Assembly: GCA_964464965.1 (NCBI GenBank)
Contig: CAYXHM010000001.1
Coordinates: forward strand, 310,001 to 374,000
Direction of reading: 5' to 3'
Source: UBA5543 sp964464965
GTDB lineage: Bacteria; Bacteroidota; Bacteroidia; Chitinophagales; Chitinophagaceae
Length of the DNA stretch: 64,000 nucleotides
The notes beneath the pieces are model-generated. The model was given only the letters and a program-made list of their open reading frames with translations, was not told the origin of the DNA and did not search any database. This document shows positions 42,021 to 50,408 of this stretch, piece by piece; position 1 is the stretch's first letter; every line of letters begins with the position of its first letter. The position numbers and the translations under genes were made by a program.

Positions 42021-43073
42021 TTAAAGCACTAAAGTATAAATGTCTTTTCGTGCTTTTTCAAAATCTACATGGCGGCCAATATCCAGCCAATATCCGAGAA
42101 TAGGAAATGACACCAATTTTTTGCCGTCTGTAATCAATGATTCCATCAAATCTGTTACATTATAAAACTCACCGTGTGGAATAAGTGACAGTAATTCTTT
42201 TTTTATAATATAGATGCCGGCATTAGAATAATAAGTATAACATGGTTTTTCTTTCAGCGCATTGACAAAATTACCATTGTCAACCTCCATAACACCATAT
42301 GGAACATCTACCTGGTACATAGTAGTTGCAACAGCCATATCTGCCCCAGACCTTATGAACGATTGAAAGAAGCCATTAAAATCAATATCGGTAAGCAGGT
42401 CTGAGTTCATGACCATTACATAATCATGTTCCAGCTCCTCAACCATCTTTACAGAGCCTAAGGTGCCTAACGGTTTGTTTTCGTGTACATACTTTATGGA
42501 AACACCTTTATCACTGCCATCTTTAAAATAGTCCTGTATTTGCTTTGCCAGGTAATTGACGCTGATGTAGATATTTGTGATACCAAATTTTATTAGCCTG
42601 TCTATATTATGTTCTATTATCGGCTTATTGCCAACAACTAACATAGGCTTGGGTGTATGCTCTGTAAGGGGCATCAACCTTTGTCCACGTCCACCGGCCA
42701 TAATAAACACATCTGCAGGCACAATAGACTGTATGTGCGACAAATTGAGTATTTTAACTACTTTCTTTTGCCTGTTTACAATTGGTATCACCATGAAGTT
42801 TCTCAACCTCATACTGTTAAAATCAGTTGTATGTATCTCGTCTTCGTAAACATAAAGGGGATTTGGTTGTAAAAACTCCAGCAGCGAAGTGTCGAAACTG
42901 AGACCATTAATAAATCCACGGCGAAGGTCACCATCTGTAAGAGACCCAACCAGCGATTGATCTTCATCAACAACGATGAGTATTGTGTTAGTTTTTAGAA
43001 CGTTCAACTTTGCGAGCGCATCGCGTACAGTTTCGTTGCTATAAAGTATGTGTTTTTTATCGTAGCTGTACAT
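42021..43073 (-). CDS. CBS-domain sugar-phosphate nucleotidyltransferase (PtmE-like)
   Basis: The product is 350 residues. Two CBS motifs occupy ~1-120 ('NETVRDALAKLNVLKTNTIL', 'SLTDGDLRRGFINGL'). A nucleotidyltransferase domain begins at ~123 with 'FIMAGGRGQRLMPLTEHTPK', the NTP-binding loop, and continues with 'MVMNSDLLTDIDFNGFF' and 'FPILGYWLDIGRHVDFEKA'. The same fusion occurs in PtmE of the legionaminic-acid route, where it makes GDP-glucosamine. It condenses a sugar-1-phosphate with an NTP; the specificity here is unknown, and no NeuB- or NeuA-like gene is in the window. A terminator upstream separates it from the aminotransferase gene. Confidence 0.88.
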   Translation of the reverse strand: MYSYDKKHILYSNETVRDALAKLNVLKTNTILIVVDEDQSLVGSLTDGDLRRGFINGLSFDTSLLEFLQPNPLYVYEDEIHTTDFNSMRLRNFMVIPIVNRQKKVVKILNLSHIQSIVPADVFIMAGGRGQRLMPLTEHTPKPMLVVGNKPIIEHNIDRLIKFGITNIYISVNYLAKQIQDYFKDGSDKGVSIKYVHENKPLGTLGSVKMVEELEHDYVMVMNSDLLTDIDFNGFFQSFIRSGADMAVATTMYQVDVPYGVMEVDNGNFVNALKEKPCYTYYSNAGIYIIKKELLSLIPHGEFYNVTDLMESLITDGKKLVSFPILGYWLDIGRHVDFEKARKDIYTLVL

Positions 43074-43106
43074 GGTAAAAGCTAGTGTAAGTTTTAATGT
43101 GAGTAC

Positions 43107-43152
43107 ATAAAAATACTACAGCGATTGTCCATCAAAGAACAATCGCTGCAGT
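43107..43152 (-). terminator. Rho-independent terminator after the LegC-like gene
   Basis: A 14-bp stem with one G-T wobble (ACTGCAGCGATTGT / ACAATCGCTGTAGT on the minus strand) is followed by ATTTTTAT. It lies 41 bases past the stop of the aminotransferase and 34 bases before the start of the nucleotidyltransferase gene, so these are separate transcription units unless it is read through. Confidence 0.7.
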
Positions 43153-43192
43153 ATAACATTACCGCAACAAGGCGATAACAATTTATTTACAA

Positions 43193-44335
43193 TTATGGCC
43201 TGTAGCTACTGGGGATATTTACGATACGGTCTTCCAACCAGAGAGAGTTGGACAAATCACCATGCTGGCAATGCTTGTACATATCCAGTTTGTTCGTCAG
43301 TTTCCATATGGGACGCGTCATCACCGCAGCCCCGTTAGTAGCCTCAAGGAAAGCGTTTCTTTCATCAATACCATTCACCACTATGCAGTTCAGCCAGTAG
43401 TTAGCTTTGCTACCTTCCATTTCTGAAACAAAACCGATATCTGTTCCTTTAAAATATTCTTCGTAGAGAGCTGCTGTATCCCGCTTGTTTTGCAAAATAC
43501 CATCCAATTGCTCTAACTGTGCGCAAGCCAAAGCAGCATTAAGGTTAGGTAGGCGAAAATTATATCCAATCTCATCGTGTGCAAACTCCCACGGATGTGG
43601 AATTTTAGCTGTTGTAGATATATGTTTTGCGTGTTTTGCAAGTGCTTCGTCATTTGTAACGATAGCACCGCCACCACCACAGGTAACTGTTTTATTACCA
43701 TTAAAGCTAAAGGTGCCTAACAGGCCGAAAGTACCTGTATGCTGACCATTATAATAACTTCCTAATGATTCAGCAGCATCTTCAACAAGGGCAATATGCC
43801 ACCGGTTGCATATTTCAGCAATACGGTCTATCCTGCAAGGGAAACCAAATGTATGCATAGGCACGCAAGCGGCTATACGTTTACCTGTAGTGTTATTATA
43901 TGCCGCACCATCCCGCACTGTAGCATTTTCTTTCAGAAAATCCTCCAATGCATCCGGAGACATGCCCATCGTGTCCTTATCTACATCTACAAATACAGGA
44001 GTAGCATTACTATGTGCAATAGCATTAGCAGTTGCAATAAATGTCAAAGGCTGTGTAACTACCTCGTCACCAGCCTTTACACCGGCTACAACCAATGCCA
44101 GTTGTAATGCCACTGTACCATTGCTGGTAGCTACAGCATACTTCGCGCCAGTGATCTCTGCCATCATGTCTTCGAAACGGTTTACATATGCACCTACTGA
44201 AGAAACGAAAGTTGAGTCAATAGTATCGGCAAGGTATTTTTTTTCATTACCTCCAAAATAAGGTGCATGCAACGGCACGAAACCTTCAGGGGCATTATAT
44301 ACCTTGCGGATATAGTCAATAACAGGCTTATACAT
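43193..44335 (-). CDS. LegC-family UDP-4-keto-6-deoxy-sugar aminotransferase
   Basis: This 380-residue DegT-type PLP enzyme has the family opening 'EGFVPLHAPYFGGNEKKYLA' and 'STFVSSVGAYVNRFE', the cofactor aspartate Asp186 in 'LVEDAAESLGSYY', and the PLP lysine Lys215 in 'TFSFNGNKTVTCGGGG'. These blocks are typical of LegC/NHT-type aminotransferases, which act on the 4-keto product of UDP-GlcNAc 4,6-dehydration in the early legionaminic-acid pathway. It overlaps the SDR gene upstream by 8 bases, so the two are co-translated. It is a different subfamily from the DegT enzyme at 14931; the locus therefore holds two sugar aminotransferases. Confidence 0.9.
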   Translation of the reverse strand: MYKPVIDYIRKVYNAPEGFVPLHAPYFGGNEKKYLADTIDSTFVSSVGAYVNRFEDMMAEITGAKYAVATSNGTVALQLALVVAGVKAGDEVVTQPLTFIATANAIAHSNATPVFVDVDKDTMGMSPDALEDFLKENATVRDGAAYNNTTGKRIAACVPMHTFGFPCRIDRIAEICNRWHIALVEDAAESLGSYYNGQHTGTFGLLGTFSFNGNKTVTCGGGGAIVTNDEALAKHAKHISTTAKIPHPWEFAHDEIGYNFRLPNLNAALACAQLEQLDGILQNKRDTAALYEEYFKGTDIGFVSEMEGSKANYWLNCIVVNGIDERNAFLEATNGAAVMTRPIWKLTNKLDMYKHCQHGDLSNSLWLEDRIVNIPSSYRP

Positions 44336-45305
44336 TTTTGTACTTATTATCGTCCGGATTTAAAATAAAACCTGCTTCCAGTACTTCTTTTATCTGCTTC
44401 ACACCATCAGGCACAGTAAACATCAGCTCAAAGCCCAATTTCTCTTTTATTTTAGTGAACTCTACACGATAGTCGCGTGGGTCTTCATTTTTAGATACGT
44501 ACGTTACTTTCGCATCCGGGATTTGTTTTTTTATCTCATCTACTATCATTTGTTTCTGATAGTTCTCCCTTGTATCGCCGACATTAAATACATCGAAGGC
44601 CACTTTTTCTTCAGGTGCTTCTATAACTGTAACAACAGAACGTGCCAGGTCGTAAACATGACAGTACGGGCGCCAGAACTGCTCACCAAACACCACCAAT
44701 TCCCTGCCCAGGGCCAGTTCTTTGGTAAATTCATTCACCGTCAGGTCGAAACGGGGGCGCAGGGACAAACCATACACCGTAGAAAAACGCAGACATGTCG
44801 GTTTGCAATTATTATCCTTTGGCTGAGACAGCAGGAATTGTTCTGTAGCTACTTTAGTTTCCGCATACAATGAAACCGGTGCTAACTTTGATTCTTCGTT
44901 TACAAAAGCGCCAGGGTCATCCATTTTACCATAGTTACTACAGGTAGATGCGAATACAAATTTCTGTGCGCCTTTTGCGTTTGCAACTTCATACAGCAAT
45001 TTACTACCTTCCAAGTTCACCGTTCTTGACAATTCAGGGTCAACAGCGCAAGCCGGGTCGCCTACAATTGCAGCCAGATGGGCCACGCAGTCTATATTTT
45101 CCATCGCCTTTTCTACATCTGCCCTATTGCGCACATCACCTTTCACAAACTCAAAATTCGGGTAGTTGAACATATCTATGATAGGCTCTCCACCGTACAT
45201 AAGGCTATCCAGCACCCTTACATTATAACCTTTTTCTAATAACTGTCTTGTAAGCACAGAGCCGATATAACCTGCACCGCCTGTGACTAATATTCTTTTT
45301 GACAT
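44328..45305 (-). CDS. NAD-dependent epimerase/dehydratase (extended SDR)
   Basis: The product is 325 residues. The nucleotide-binding motif is 'ILVTGGAGYIGSVLTRQLLE' (TGGAGYIG), with 'VKGDVRNRADVEKAM' after it. The active site has Thr/Ser in 'FASTCSNYGKMDDP' and the Tyr-Lys pair in 'SLYAETKVATEQ'. The C-terminal substrate domain has 'FWRPYCHVYDLARSVV'. It acts on a nucleotide sugar bound through its C-terminal domain. Pairing with the LegC-like aminotransferase would suggest a 4,6-dehydratase providing its keto substrate, but the sequence does not show the dehydratase Asp-Glu signature clearly, so an epimerase is equally possible. Confidence 0.85.
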   Translation of the reverse strand: MSKRILVTGGAGYIGSVLTRQLLEKGYNVRVLDSLMYGGEPIIDMFNYPNFEFVKGDVRNRADVEKAMENIDCVAHLAAIVGDPACAVDPELSRTVNLEGSKLLYEVANAKGAQKFVFASTCSNYGKMDDPGAFVNEESKLAPVSLYAETKVATEQFLLSQPKDNNCKPTCLRFSTVYGLSLRPRFDLTVNEFTKELALGRELVVFGEQFWRPYCHVYDLARSVVTVIEAPEEKVAFDVFNVGDTRENYQKQMIVDEIKKQIPDAKVTYVSKNEDPRDYRVEFTKIKEKLGFELMFTVPDGVKQIKEVLEAGFILNPDDNKYKNV

Positions 45306-45345
45306 ATGGGGAATTAAATAGTGAGTTTAGTTGTTTAAACGCCCG

Positions 45346-45353
45346 CAAATATA
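45346..45353 (-). promoter_or_regulatory. Candidate -7 element of the SDR/LegC-like unit
   Basis: On the minus strand TATATTTG is an exact TAnnTTTG match, 40 bases before the SDR start codon in a 121-base gap. No convincing -33 box at the usual spacing. Confidence 0.4.
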
Positions 45354-45426
45354 TAGCAAATAATTCAGGGCTAACAGGCCAAATACAAATCGGGAAGGCC
45401 GGTAACGGAATATTAACAGCCCGAAA

Positions 45427-46209
45427 TTAAAACTGTATTAAAGGATTTCTTAGCGGCTTGCTTTGCAGGAGCGCCATTATCTCAGGCGTATTGGCTATGT
45501 TTTGTACAACTTCTGCATGTTTTACGTGGTGCATATCTGTACCTACATAATCATACAGCCCCATAGCAAATAGTCGTTCGGCCACTTGCTTTACACCTTT
45601 ACCATAATAACCAAGCAGGGAGTTTATGTTCATTTGCAGGTAACACCCTCTATCCTTCAGCGCCTCGTACTTATCAAAATCCTGGTGATAGTACATATAT
45701 CGCTCAGGATGTGCCATAATAGGCTGATAGCCTTTTGATGTGAGTTTGAATAATATTTCATTAAGCTGTATGGGCTCAAACATAAAGGATATTTCTACCA
45801 GCACCTCATTTTTCCAGATGGTAAGCAACTGTTCGGTTTCCAGTATGTTCATGAAATGATCGTCTATATAATATTCTGCCGCAGCATGAACCGGGATATC
45901 CATACCTCTCTCAGCCAGCGCTTCTTTTACTTCTTCAAGACCGTTACGGATAATAGCTGACGTATTAGGATAATGGTCAACCTTAATGTGTGGTGTTGTT
46001 ACAATACGCTGGTATCCCAGATTTTGTAACCGGGTAATCAGTTCAATACTATCCTCAACCGTTTGTGCACCGTCGTCTATACCCGGAATAAAATGTGAGT
46101 GTATATCTGTTCCAAGAAATGAGAAATCTCCAACCAACGGCTCACCATTGTAAGACGTAGTAATTTTTTCCTGTTGTTTCGAACCAAATAGTTTTGAAAA
46201 TATGCCCAT
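45427..46209 (-). CDS. CpsB/YwqE-type PHP-fold tyrosine-protein phosphatase
   Basis: The product is 260 residues. A PHP metal-dependent fold shows 'TDIHSHFIPGIDDGAQTVED' (first metal-binding HxH), 'TPHIKVDHYPNTSAI', 'VEISFMFEP', 'MAHPERYMYYHQDF' and 'GTDMHHVKH' as successive metal-ligand blocks. Relatives dephosphorylate the tyrosine tail of the cognate BY-kinase and thereby control capsule chain length. The only such kinase in the window is the Wzc-like protein at 37508. It is the most upstream gene of the polysaccharide region and is separately transcribed from the downstream SDR by a 121-base gap. Confidence 0.9.
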   Translation of the reverse strand: MGIFSKLFGSKQQEKITTSYNGEPLVGDFSFLGTDIHSHFIPGIDDGAQTVEDSIELITRLQNLGYQRIVTTPHIKVDHYPNTSAIIRNGLEEVKEALAERGMDIPVHAAAEYYIDDHFMNILETEQLLTIWKNEVLVEISFMFEPIQLNEILFKLTSKGYQPIMAHPERYMYYHQDFDKYEALKDRGCYLQMNINSLLGYYGKGVKQVAERLFAMGLYDYVGTDMHHVKHAEVVQNIANTPEIMALLQSKPLRNPLIQF

Positions 46210-46228
46210 TATTAGTCACTGGTGGAAG

Positions 46229-46236
46229 CAAAATTA
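46229..46236 (-). promoter_or_regulatory. Candidate -7 element of the phosphatase gene
   Basis: On the minus strand TAATTTTG matches TAnnTTTG, 19 bases before the phosphatase ATG in the 69-base gap after the helicase gene. No -33 match at 19-bp spacing. Confidence 0.3.
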
Positions 46237-46278
46237 CACATTCGCGGGCATATAAGGCCGCTCAAAATAGCCGCTGCC

Positions 46279-49200
46279 TTATAAATCGTCTATTTCTGCC
46301 ACCTCTTCAGGCCTTACCAGCTCGTACCGGCGGGTAAAATTGCACCAATAGCAATCGTCCTTACCGCATCCTTTATCAAACTCATGGTTCATGATGCGCG
46401 CGTAGCTGTTGCGCAACTGACCCAGTACTATTTCCTCGTCCTGCGGGAATACCGGCACCTGAATACGTTTAAATTGCCCGCTCGTTTTGCCTTTTTGTAT
46501 AAAGTCGAACATACCCATACGCACTTTCCAGTTACGGTCTTTATAGTTTTCAATCAGCAGCTTGTAAAAGACCATCTGTCTCCAATAGTCTCCACCATCG
46601 GGGTTAGCCTCACTTGGGCGGGCAGTATATTTAGCAGCACTCTTATCGGGGTCGCCGGTTTTATAGTCTGTCACATCACATAATTCACCGTCCATTTCTA
46701 TCTTATCTATCTTACCTGTTACAGGTACGCCGTCCAGTATATACCGGGGTATCTTAAATTCTATTTCCACATCCTTACCAAACTCTGTAATGTATTGGTT
46801 ATAATATTCTGTCAGTATATTATGCCCTTGTTCCGTACGGCGCTTATACTGGTCGGGCGTAAGCGAACCTGCCTCCATACTCAACCCAAAGTCAAAATAA
46901 TTCAACAATTCATCGCTGGTAGGGAATACTCTGCCCCGTTCTTTCATCACCCTGAAAAAACGCTCCAGTGCATAGTGCACCGCACTACCGAAAGATAAAG
47001 CATCGTTTTTCTGGAAAGGCACTCTTAATATATTCTCATAATAAAAAGCTACAGGACAGTTGATGTATTTACTCAATGCCGTATAACTCATGATGAGCTG
47101 TTGCAGCACTTTCTCAATCCACTGGCGGTTGGCCAGTTCTATACGTACAGGCGGTACAGGCTGCATAGCCCATGCCAGATGTGTCAGCACATCATATTCA
47201 GCTACATTGGTTACAATACGTTCTCCATCATGGCTTATTTCATCTATAAATGCAGAATGTTCTATAGGCTTCCCATTGTTGTCGTGTGCAGCATAAGAAA
47301 TATGCAGATGTTTTTTAGCACGGGTAAGCGCCACATAAAACAATCTGCGTGCCACTTCTTTCTTATAACTCTTATCCTTATCATCATCTGTACGGGTGAT
47401 GGTATCGGGCAACTTGTAATCACTGCCACCACCTGCTTTTGACTCCCAGAAGTTTTTGGTGCAGCCTATCAGGAATACGTACTCAAATTCATTTCCTTTA
47501 GCGCCGTGCGTAGTATATAATTGCACACCGTTTTCAGCCTGGATTATTTTTTGTAAGGGTAGAGAAATATTTTCGTCCTTCATCTGTTCAACCATCTGTA
47601 GCAGGTCTGCCGGTTTTATTTTGGCATTACGGCTGTGGAGGTCCTTCACAAAATCAAAGAAGGTATGCAATACCTGTATCTCCCACGTATAATTTTTTGA
47701 TGCAGAGAGATATTGCACCATACCGCTTTCATACACCAGTTTTTCAACCAGGAGCGGTAGCGGCAGCACATTTACCTGCGTTAGCCAGTGATTGATATTG
47801 TTGCCCATGCGCAGAATAGAATCTGCACTTTGCAGGTCAATAGTTTGTAATAACAACCCGTTGGAAACCAGCATACGCCAGTAAGTTACATTCCTGTCTT
47901 TGGCCTTATTGTGCTGCATGTACAACGACAGAGATGCTATATCTACCGCATCTATACCATAACAAGGTGCATGCAACATTTCAAACAACAGGTGCTCTCC
48001 ACTGAAAGCCAGTGTATTTTCACGGGCCAGGTATTCCAGCAATTTCAATACCTGCACTACGGACGGCAGTTGCAGGATATTCACCGGCTTCTTTACAGAA
48101 TATGGAATATTCTTACGTTCCAGCAAGGCAATGATATTATCTGCCTGCTTGTGCTGGGCATAAAGTATAGCAATATGATTGAGCGGAACGTTATTTTTCT
48201 TCAACTCTTCTATCTGCATGATGACATCCGCCTCTTCGTGCAGGATGTTGGTATATTCCCTTATTACAGGAACAACTGTTTCGTTACCATTCTTAAAGCG
48301 TTCTGCAGACGCAACTATTTTTTTATCCGGTTGCACGTCACCCATCTGGTGTATTAACCGTTGCTGGTTCTGCCCGATTGCTGCCATAGCCTTATCCAGT
48401 ATGGCCTGTGATGAACGGTAGTTTTGCGGCAGCATTACTACCTTGATAGTTTCCTTATACCGCTCGTAAAACTCTACGATGTTCTGTATCCTCGCGCCCT
48501 GGAACTCGTATATAGACTGGTCATCATCGCCCACTACAAATATGTTAGGGTCATCCCAGAATTCTGTAAGCAGTTTCAGCAATTCGTTTTGCGAGCCATT
48601 CGTATCCTGGAATTCATCTACAAGTATGAACTGGTTGCGTTCCTGGTAGTTAAGCAATAATGCGGGGTGTTCCTTAAAAGCATCCAGCACCCATAGTATC
48701 ATATCATTAAAGTCATACCAGCCGCGTTGCCGCATTTTTCGCACGTAGGTGTCAAACAATGTTGCCGCCGCTTTGGTAATGTTCATCCTGCGGGTTTCAT
48801 CATCTATAGCAGCTCGTTTTAAATCTCCCTTCTCATATCCTTTCCCTTTTTTCTTATAAATATATTCTTCTCTTTCAGGCAGACTGGCTATATATTCATC
48901 CGCAGCATTGATAATATCTTCCGCAACAATGTGTTCCTTCTTCATCATATCAAACAAGCGACTCAACCTCGATACGTCATAATATACGTCACCACTCAGC
49001 CTGCGCAGTTCGTGCCCTTTGGGTAATTCGTCCAGCATTTCGCGGAGCAGGGTTGTCCGGTCCAGGTCGGCGATAGGCTGCAACGGCCGTTCACTAAAAA
49101 ATTCACTATTGTTCTGTATTATATTATTGCAAAAAGCGTGGAAAGTACCAATGTTTACCCTATGTGCATCGGGGCCTATTATCTGCAACAGTCTCCTGCG

Positions 49201-49428
49201 CATACTGTTGGTAGCCTCATCTGTGTAGGTAAGGCATAGTATCTCATTGGGCTGCACCTGCGCTTCGCTACGCAACAGGTTGGCTATGCGCATGCTCAGC
49301 ACCTCGGTCTTTCCGGTGCCGGGCCCGGCTATTACCATTACAGGGCCATATATGGCATTTACAGCTTCCTGCTGCTGCTCATTCAGTTTGCTATATCGCT
49401 CCAGGAAGGCTGCTTCGTTGATAGACAT
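46279..49428 (-). CDS. UvrD/Rep-type helicase fused to a PD-(D/E)XK nuclease with Fe-S cluster
   Basis: The product is 1,049 residues. An SF1A helicase occupies ~10-700: Walker A 'VIAGPGTGKTEVL' (Lys40), 'LVDEFQDTNGSQNELL', 'FVVGDDDQSIYEFQGA', 'LPQNYRSSQAIL', 'YTTHGAKGNEFEYVFLIG' and 'LFYVALTRAKKHLHISY'. The C-terminal nuclease begins near 780 ('YTALSKYINCPVAFYYEN'), contains 'FGSAVHYALERFF' and 'ITGKIDKIEM'-type and 'CDVTDYKTG' motifs, and is closed by a Cys triad (Cys1021, Cys1026, Cys1029) which with Cys791 fits the Fe-S staple of AddB/Cas4-like nucleases. It should unwind and cut DNA, in repair or as part of defence; no AddA/AddB-type partner is adjacent. Confidence 0.9.
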   Translation of the reverse strand: MSINEAAFLERYSKLNEQQQEAVNAIYGPVMVIAGPGTGKTEVLSMRIANLLRSEAQVQPNEILCLTYTDEATNSMRRRLLQIIGPDAHRVNIGTFHAFCNNIIQNNSEFFSERPLQPIADLDRTTLLREMLDELPKGHELRRLSGDVYYDVSRLSRLFDMMKKEHIVAEDIINAADEYIASLPEREEYIYKKKGKGYEKGDLKRAAIDDETRRMNITKAAATLFDTYVRKMRQRGWYDFNDMILWVLDAFKEHPALLLNYQERNQFILVDEFQDTNGSQNELLKLLTEFWDDPNIFVVGDDDQSIYEFQGARIQNIVEFYERYKETIKVVMLPQNYRSSQAILDKAMAAIGQNQQRLIHQMGDVQPDKKIVASAERFKNGNETVVPVIREYTNILHEEADVIMQIEELKKNNVPLNHIAILYAQHKQADNIIALLERKNIPYSVKKPVNILQLPSVVQVLKLLEYLARENTLAFSGEHLLFEMLHAPCYGIDAVDIASLSLYMQHNKAKDRNVTYWRMLVSNGLLLQTIDLQSADSILRMGNNINHWLTQVNVLPLPLLVEKLVYESGMVQYLSASKNYTWEIQVLHTFFDFVKDLHSRNAKIKPADLLQMVEQMKDENISLPLQKIIQAENGVQLYTTHGAKGNEFEYVFLIGCTKNFWESKAGGGSDYKLPDTITRTDDDKDKSYKKEVARRLFYVALTRAKKHLHISYAAHDNNGKPIEHSAFIDEISHDGERIVTNVAEYDVLTHLAWAMQPVPPVRIELANRQWIEKVLQQLIMSYTALSKYINCPVAFYYENILRVPFQKNDALSFGSAVHYALERFFRVMKERGRVFPTSDELLNYFDFGLSMEAGSLTPDQYKRRTEQGHNILTEYYNQYITEFGKDVEIEFKIPRYILDGVPVTGKIDKIEMDGELCDVTDYKTGDPDKSAAKYTARPSEANPDGGDYWRQMVFYKLLIENYKDRNWKVRMGMFDFIQKGKTSGQFKRIQVPVFPQDEEIVLGQLRNSYARIMNHEFDKGCGKDDCYWCNFTRRYELVRPEEVAEIDDL

Positions 49429-49506
49429 ATTATTGATCTGTTCTTAGAATCATGAAGTTAATAAAGCTTTGGCAGACGTTGGGCAGAAGAGTAATTTTTA
49501 AAATAG

Positions 49507-49527
49507 CAAAATGCCCGTTACCGGGCA
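49507..49527 (-). terminator. Rho-independent terminator after the DUF3108 gene
   Basis: On the minus strand TGCCCG-GTAA-CGGGCA is followed by TTTTG. It lies 29 bases past the stop codon, in a 127-base gap in which nothing else was recognised. Confidence 0.6.
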
Positions 49528-49555
49528 CTTATATATCTCAGGAAAGTATTTAAGT

Positions 49556-50362
49556 CTAACCCTTCTTAAGCATTGCTTTTAACGGGTGGCGCAGGTTCTC
49601 GTGCTCTACAAGGTCCACTTTAATGCTACCAATCAGTATCGGGCTATCTACCCGTACAGGTATATGGTTTTCATCATCAGTTATCCATACCATCATTTTT
49701 TCTCCACCTTTAAACATAGTACCCTCTACTAATAGTGGTGCAATTTTTATAGCTTTAAAAGTGCCGTATTTAGTTTTTACTATCTCTTTACCTACATATC
49801 GTATATACAGGTTAAACACCTCATCGTCAAGAAACATGTTAAAAGGTATTTTATCTCCCGGCTTATATTTGTTATAGTCAATATTGCGGGCATAGTATAT
49901 GGTTGACAATACATCCTGCACACATTCAGGCACGTTAAACACACCATTGGTAGAAATAGCCTGGTTGCGCTCATGGTTAAAGCTGACGTTATTCTTAAAC
50001 TTAAAGCCCCCCTCATTTACATCGCGCAGAAACTTCAGGGGCATCATATTACCTGTATCTACAAACGACTCGTACACATCATGCACCTTGTAAAACCATT
50101 CATAAGACGAAAACGTTTTACCAACGCCTTTAACATGATAAACGGGTTTACCGTTGTATGTTTCCAGTTTTGTCGTAAACGTAGCCGTACCGGCGCCTGC
50201 CCATATCATACCCATATTGTAGTACACTTTGTACACTACCTTTTCACCATTTTTAAAAGTGCGGTTTTTTATCCCGCAAAACTCCTTGTATTGCGCTTGT
50301 GCGGTTATACCCAAACCCAGTATCAATATCAGTCCTAAAGCCCACTTGTACATCCTGTTCAT
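49556..50362 (-). CDS. DUF3108 family exported protein
   Basis: The product is 268 residues from the ATG at 50362 (MNRMYKWALGLILILGLGIT), which gives a signal peptide ending AQA. The frame is open further upstream but without signal features. Family blocks: 'FKNGEKVVYKVYYNMGMIWA', 'GKTFSSYEWFYKVHDVYESF' and a beta-rich lipocalin-like region to 'RVDSPILIGSIKVDLVEHEN'. DUF3108 proteins are periplasmic beta-barrel-like proteins, probably binding a lipid or other hydrophobic ligand, but without demonstrated function. It is the last gene before the terminator and lies 46 bases downstream of the LPG-synthase-like membrane gene on the same strand. Confidence 0.8.
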   Translation of the reverse strand: MNRMYKWALGLILILGLGITAQAQYKEFCGIKNRTFKNGEKVVYKVYYNMGMIWAGAGTATFTTKLETYNGKPVYHVKGVGKTFSSYEWFYKVHDVYESFVDTGNMMPLKFLRDVNEGGFKFKNNVSFNHERNQAISTNGVFNVPECVQDVLSTIYYARNIDYNKYKPGDKIPFNMFLDDEVFNLYIRYVGKEIVKTKYGTFKAIKIAPLLVEGTMFKGGEKMMVWITDDENHIPVRVDSPILIGSIKVDLVEHENLRHPLKAMLKKG

Positions 50363-50408
50363 AACACAAATTTTCATTATAATGTTGACATATAAAAACA
50401 AATAATCG

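Larger units (their letters stand above)
14326..46209. other. Wzx/Wzy-dependent capsule or exopolysaccharide gene cluster
   Basis: One block holds an initiating transferase, eight glycosyltransferases, Wzx, Wzy, Wza, a Wzc-type kinase and its phosphatase, sugar-nucleotide enzymes and two regulatory proteins. Gene order and strand are nearly uniform (minus), with most gaps under 30 bases and many overlaps. The 4,6-dehydratase at 12381 on the opposite strand belongs to it functionally. Confidence 0.9.
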
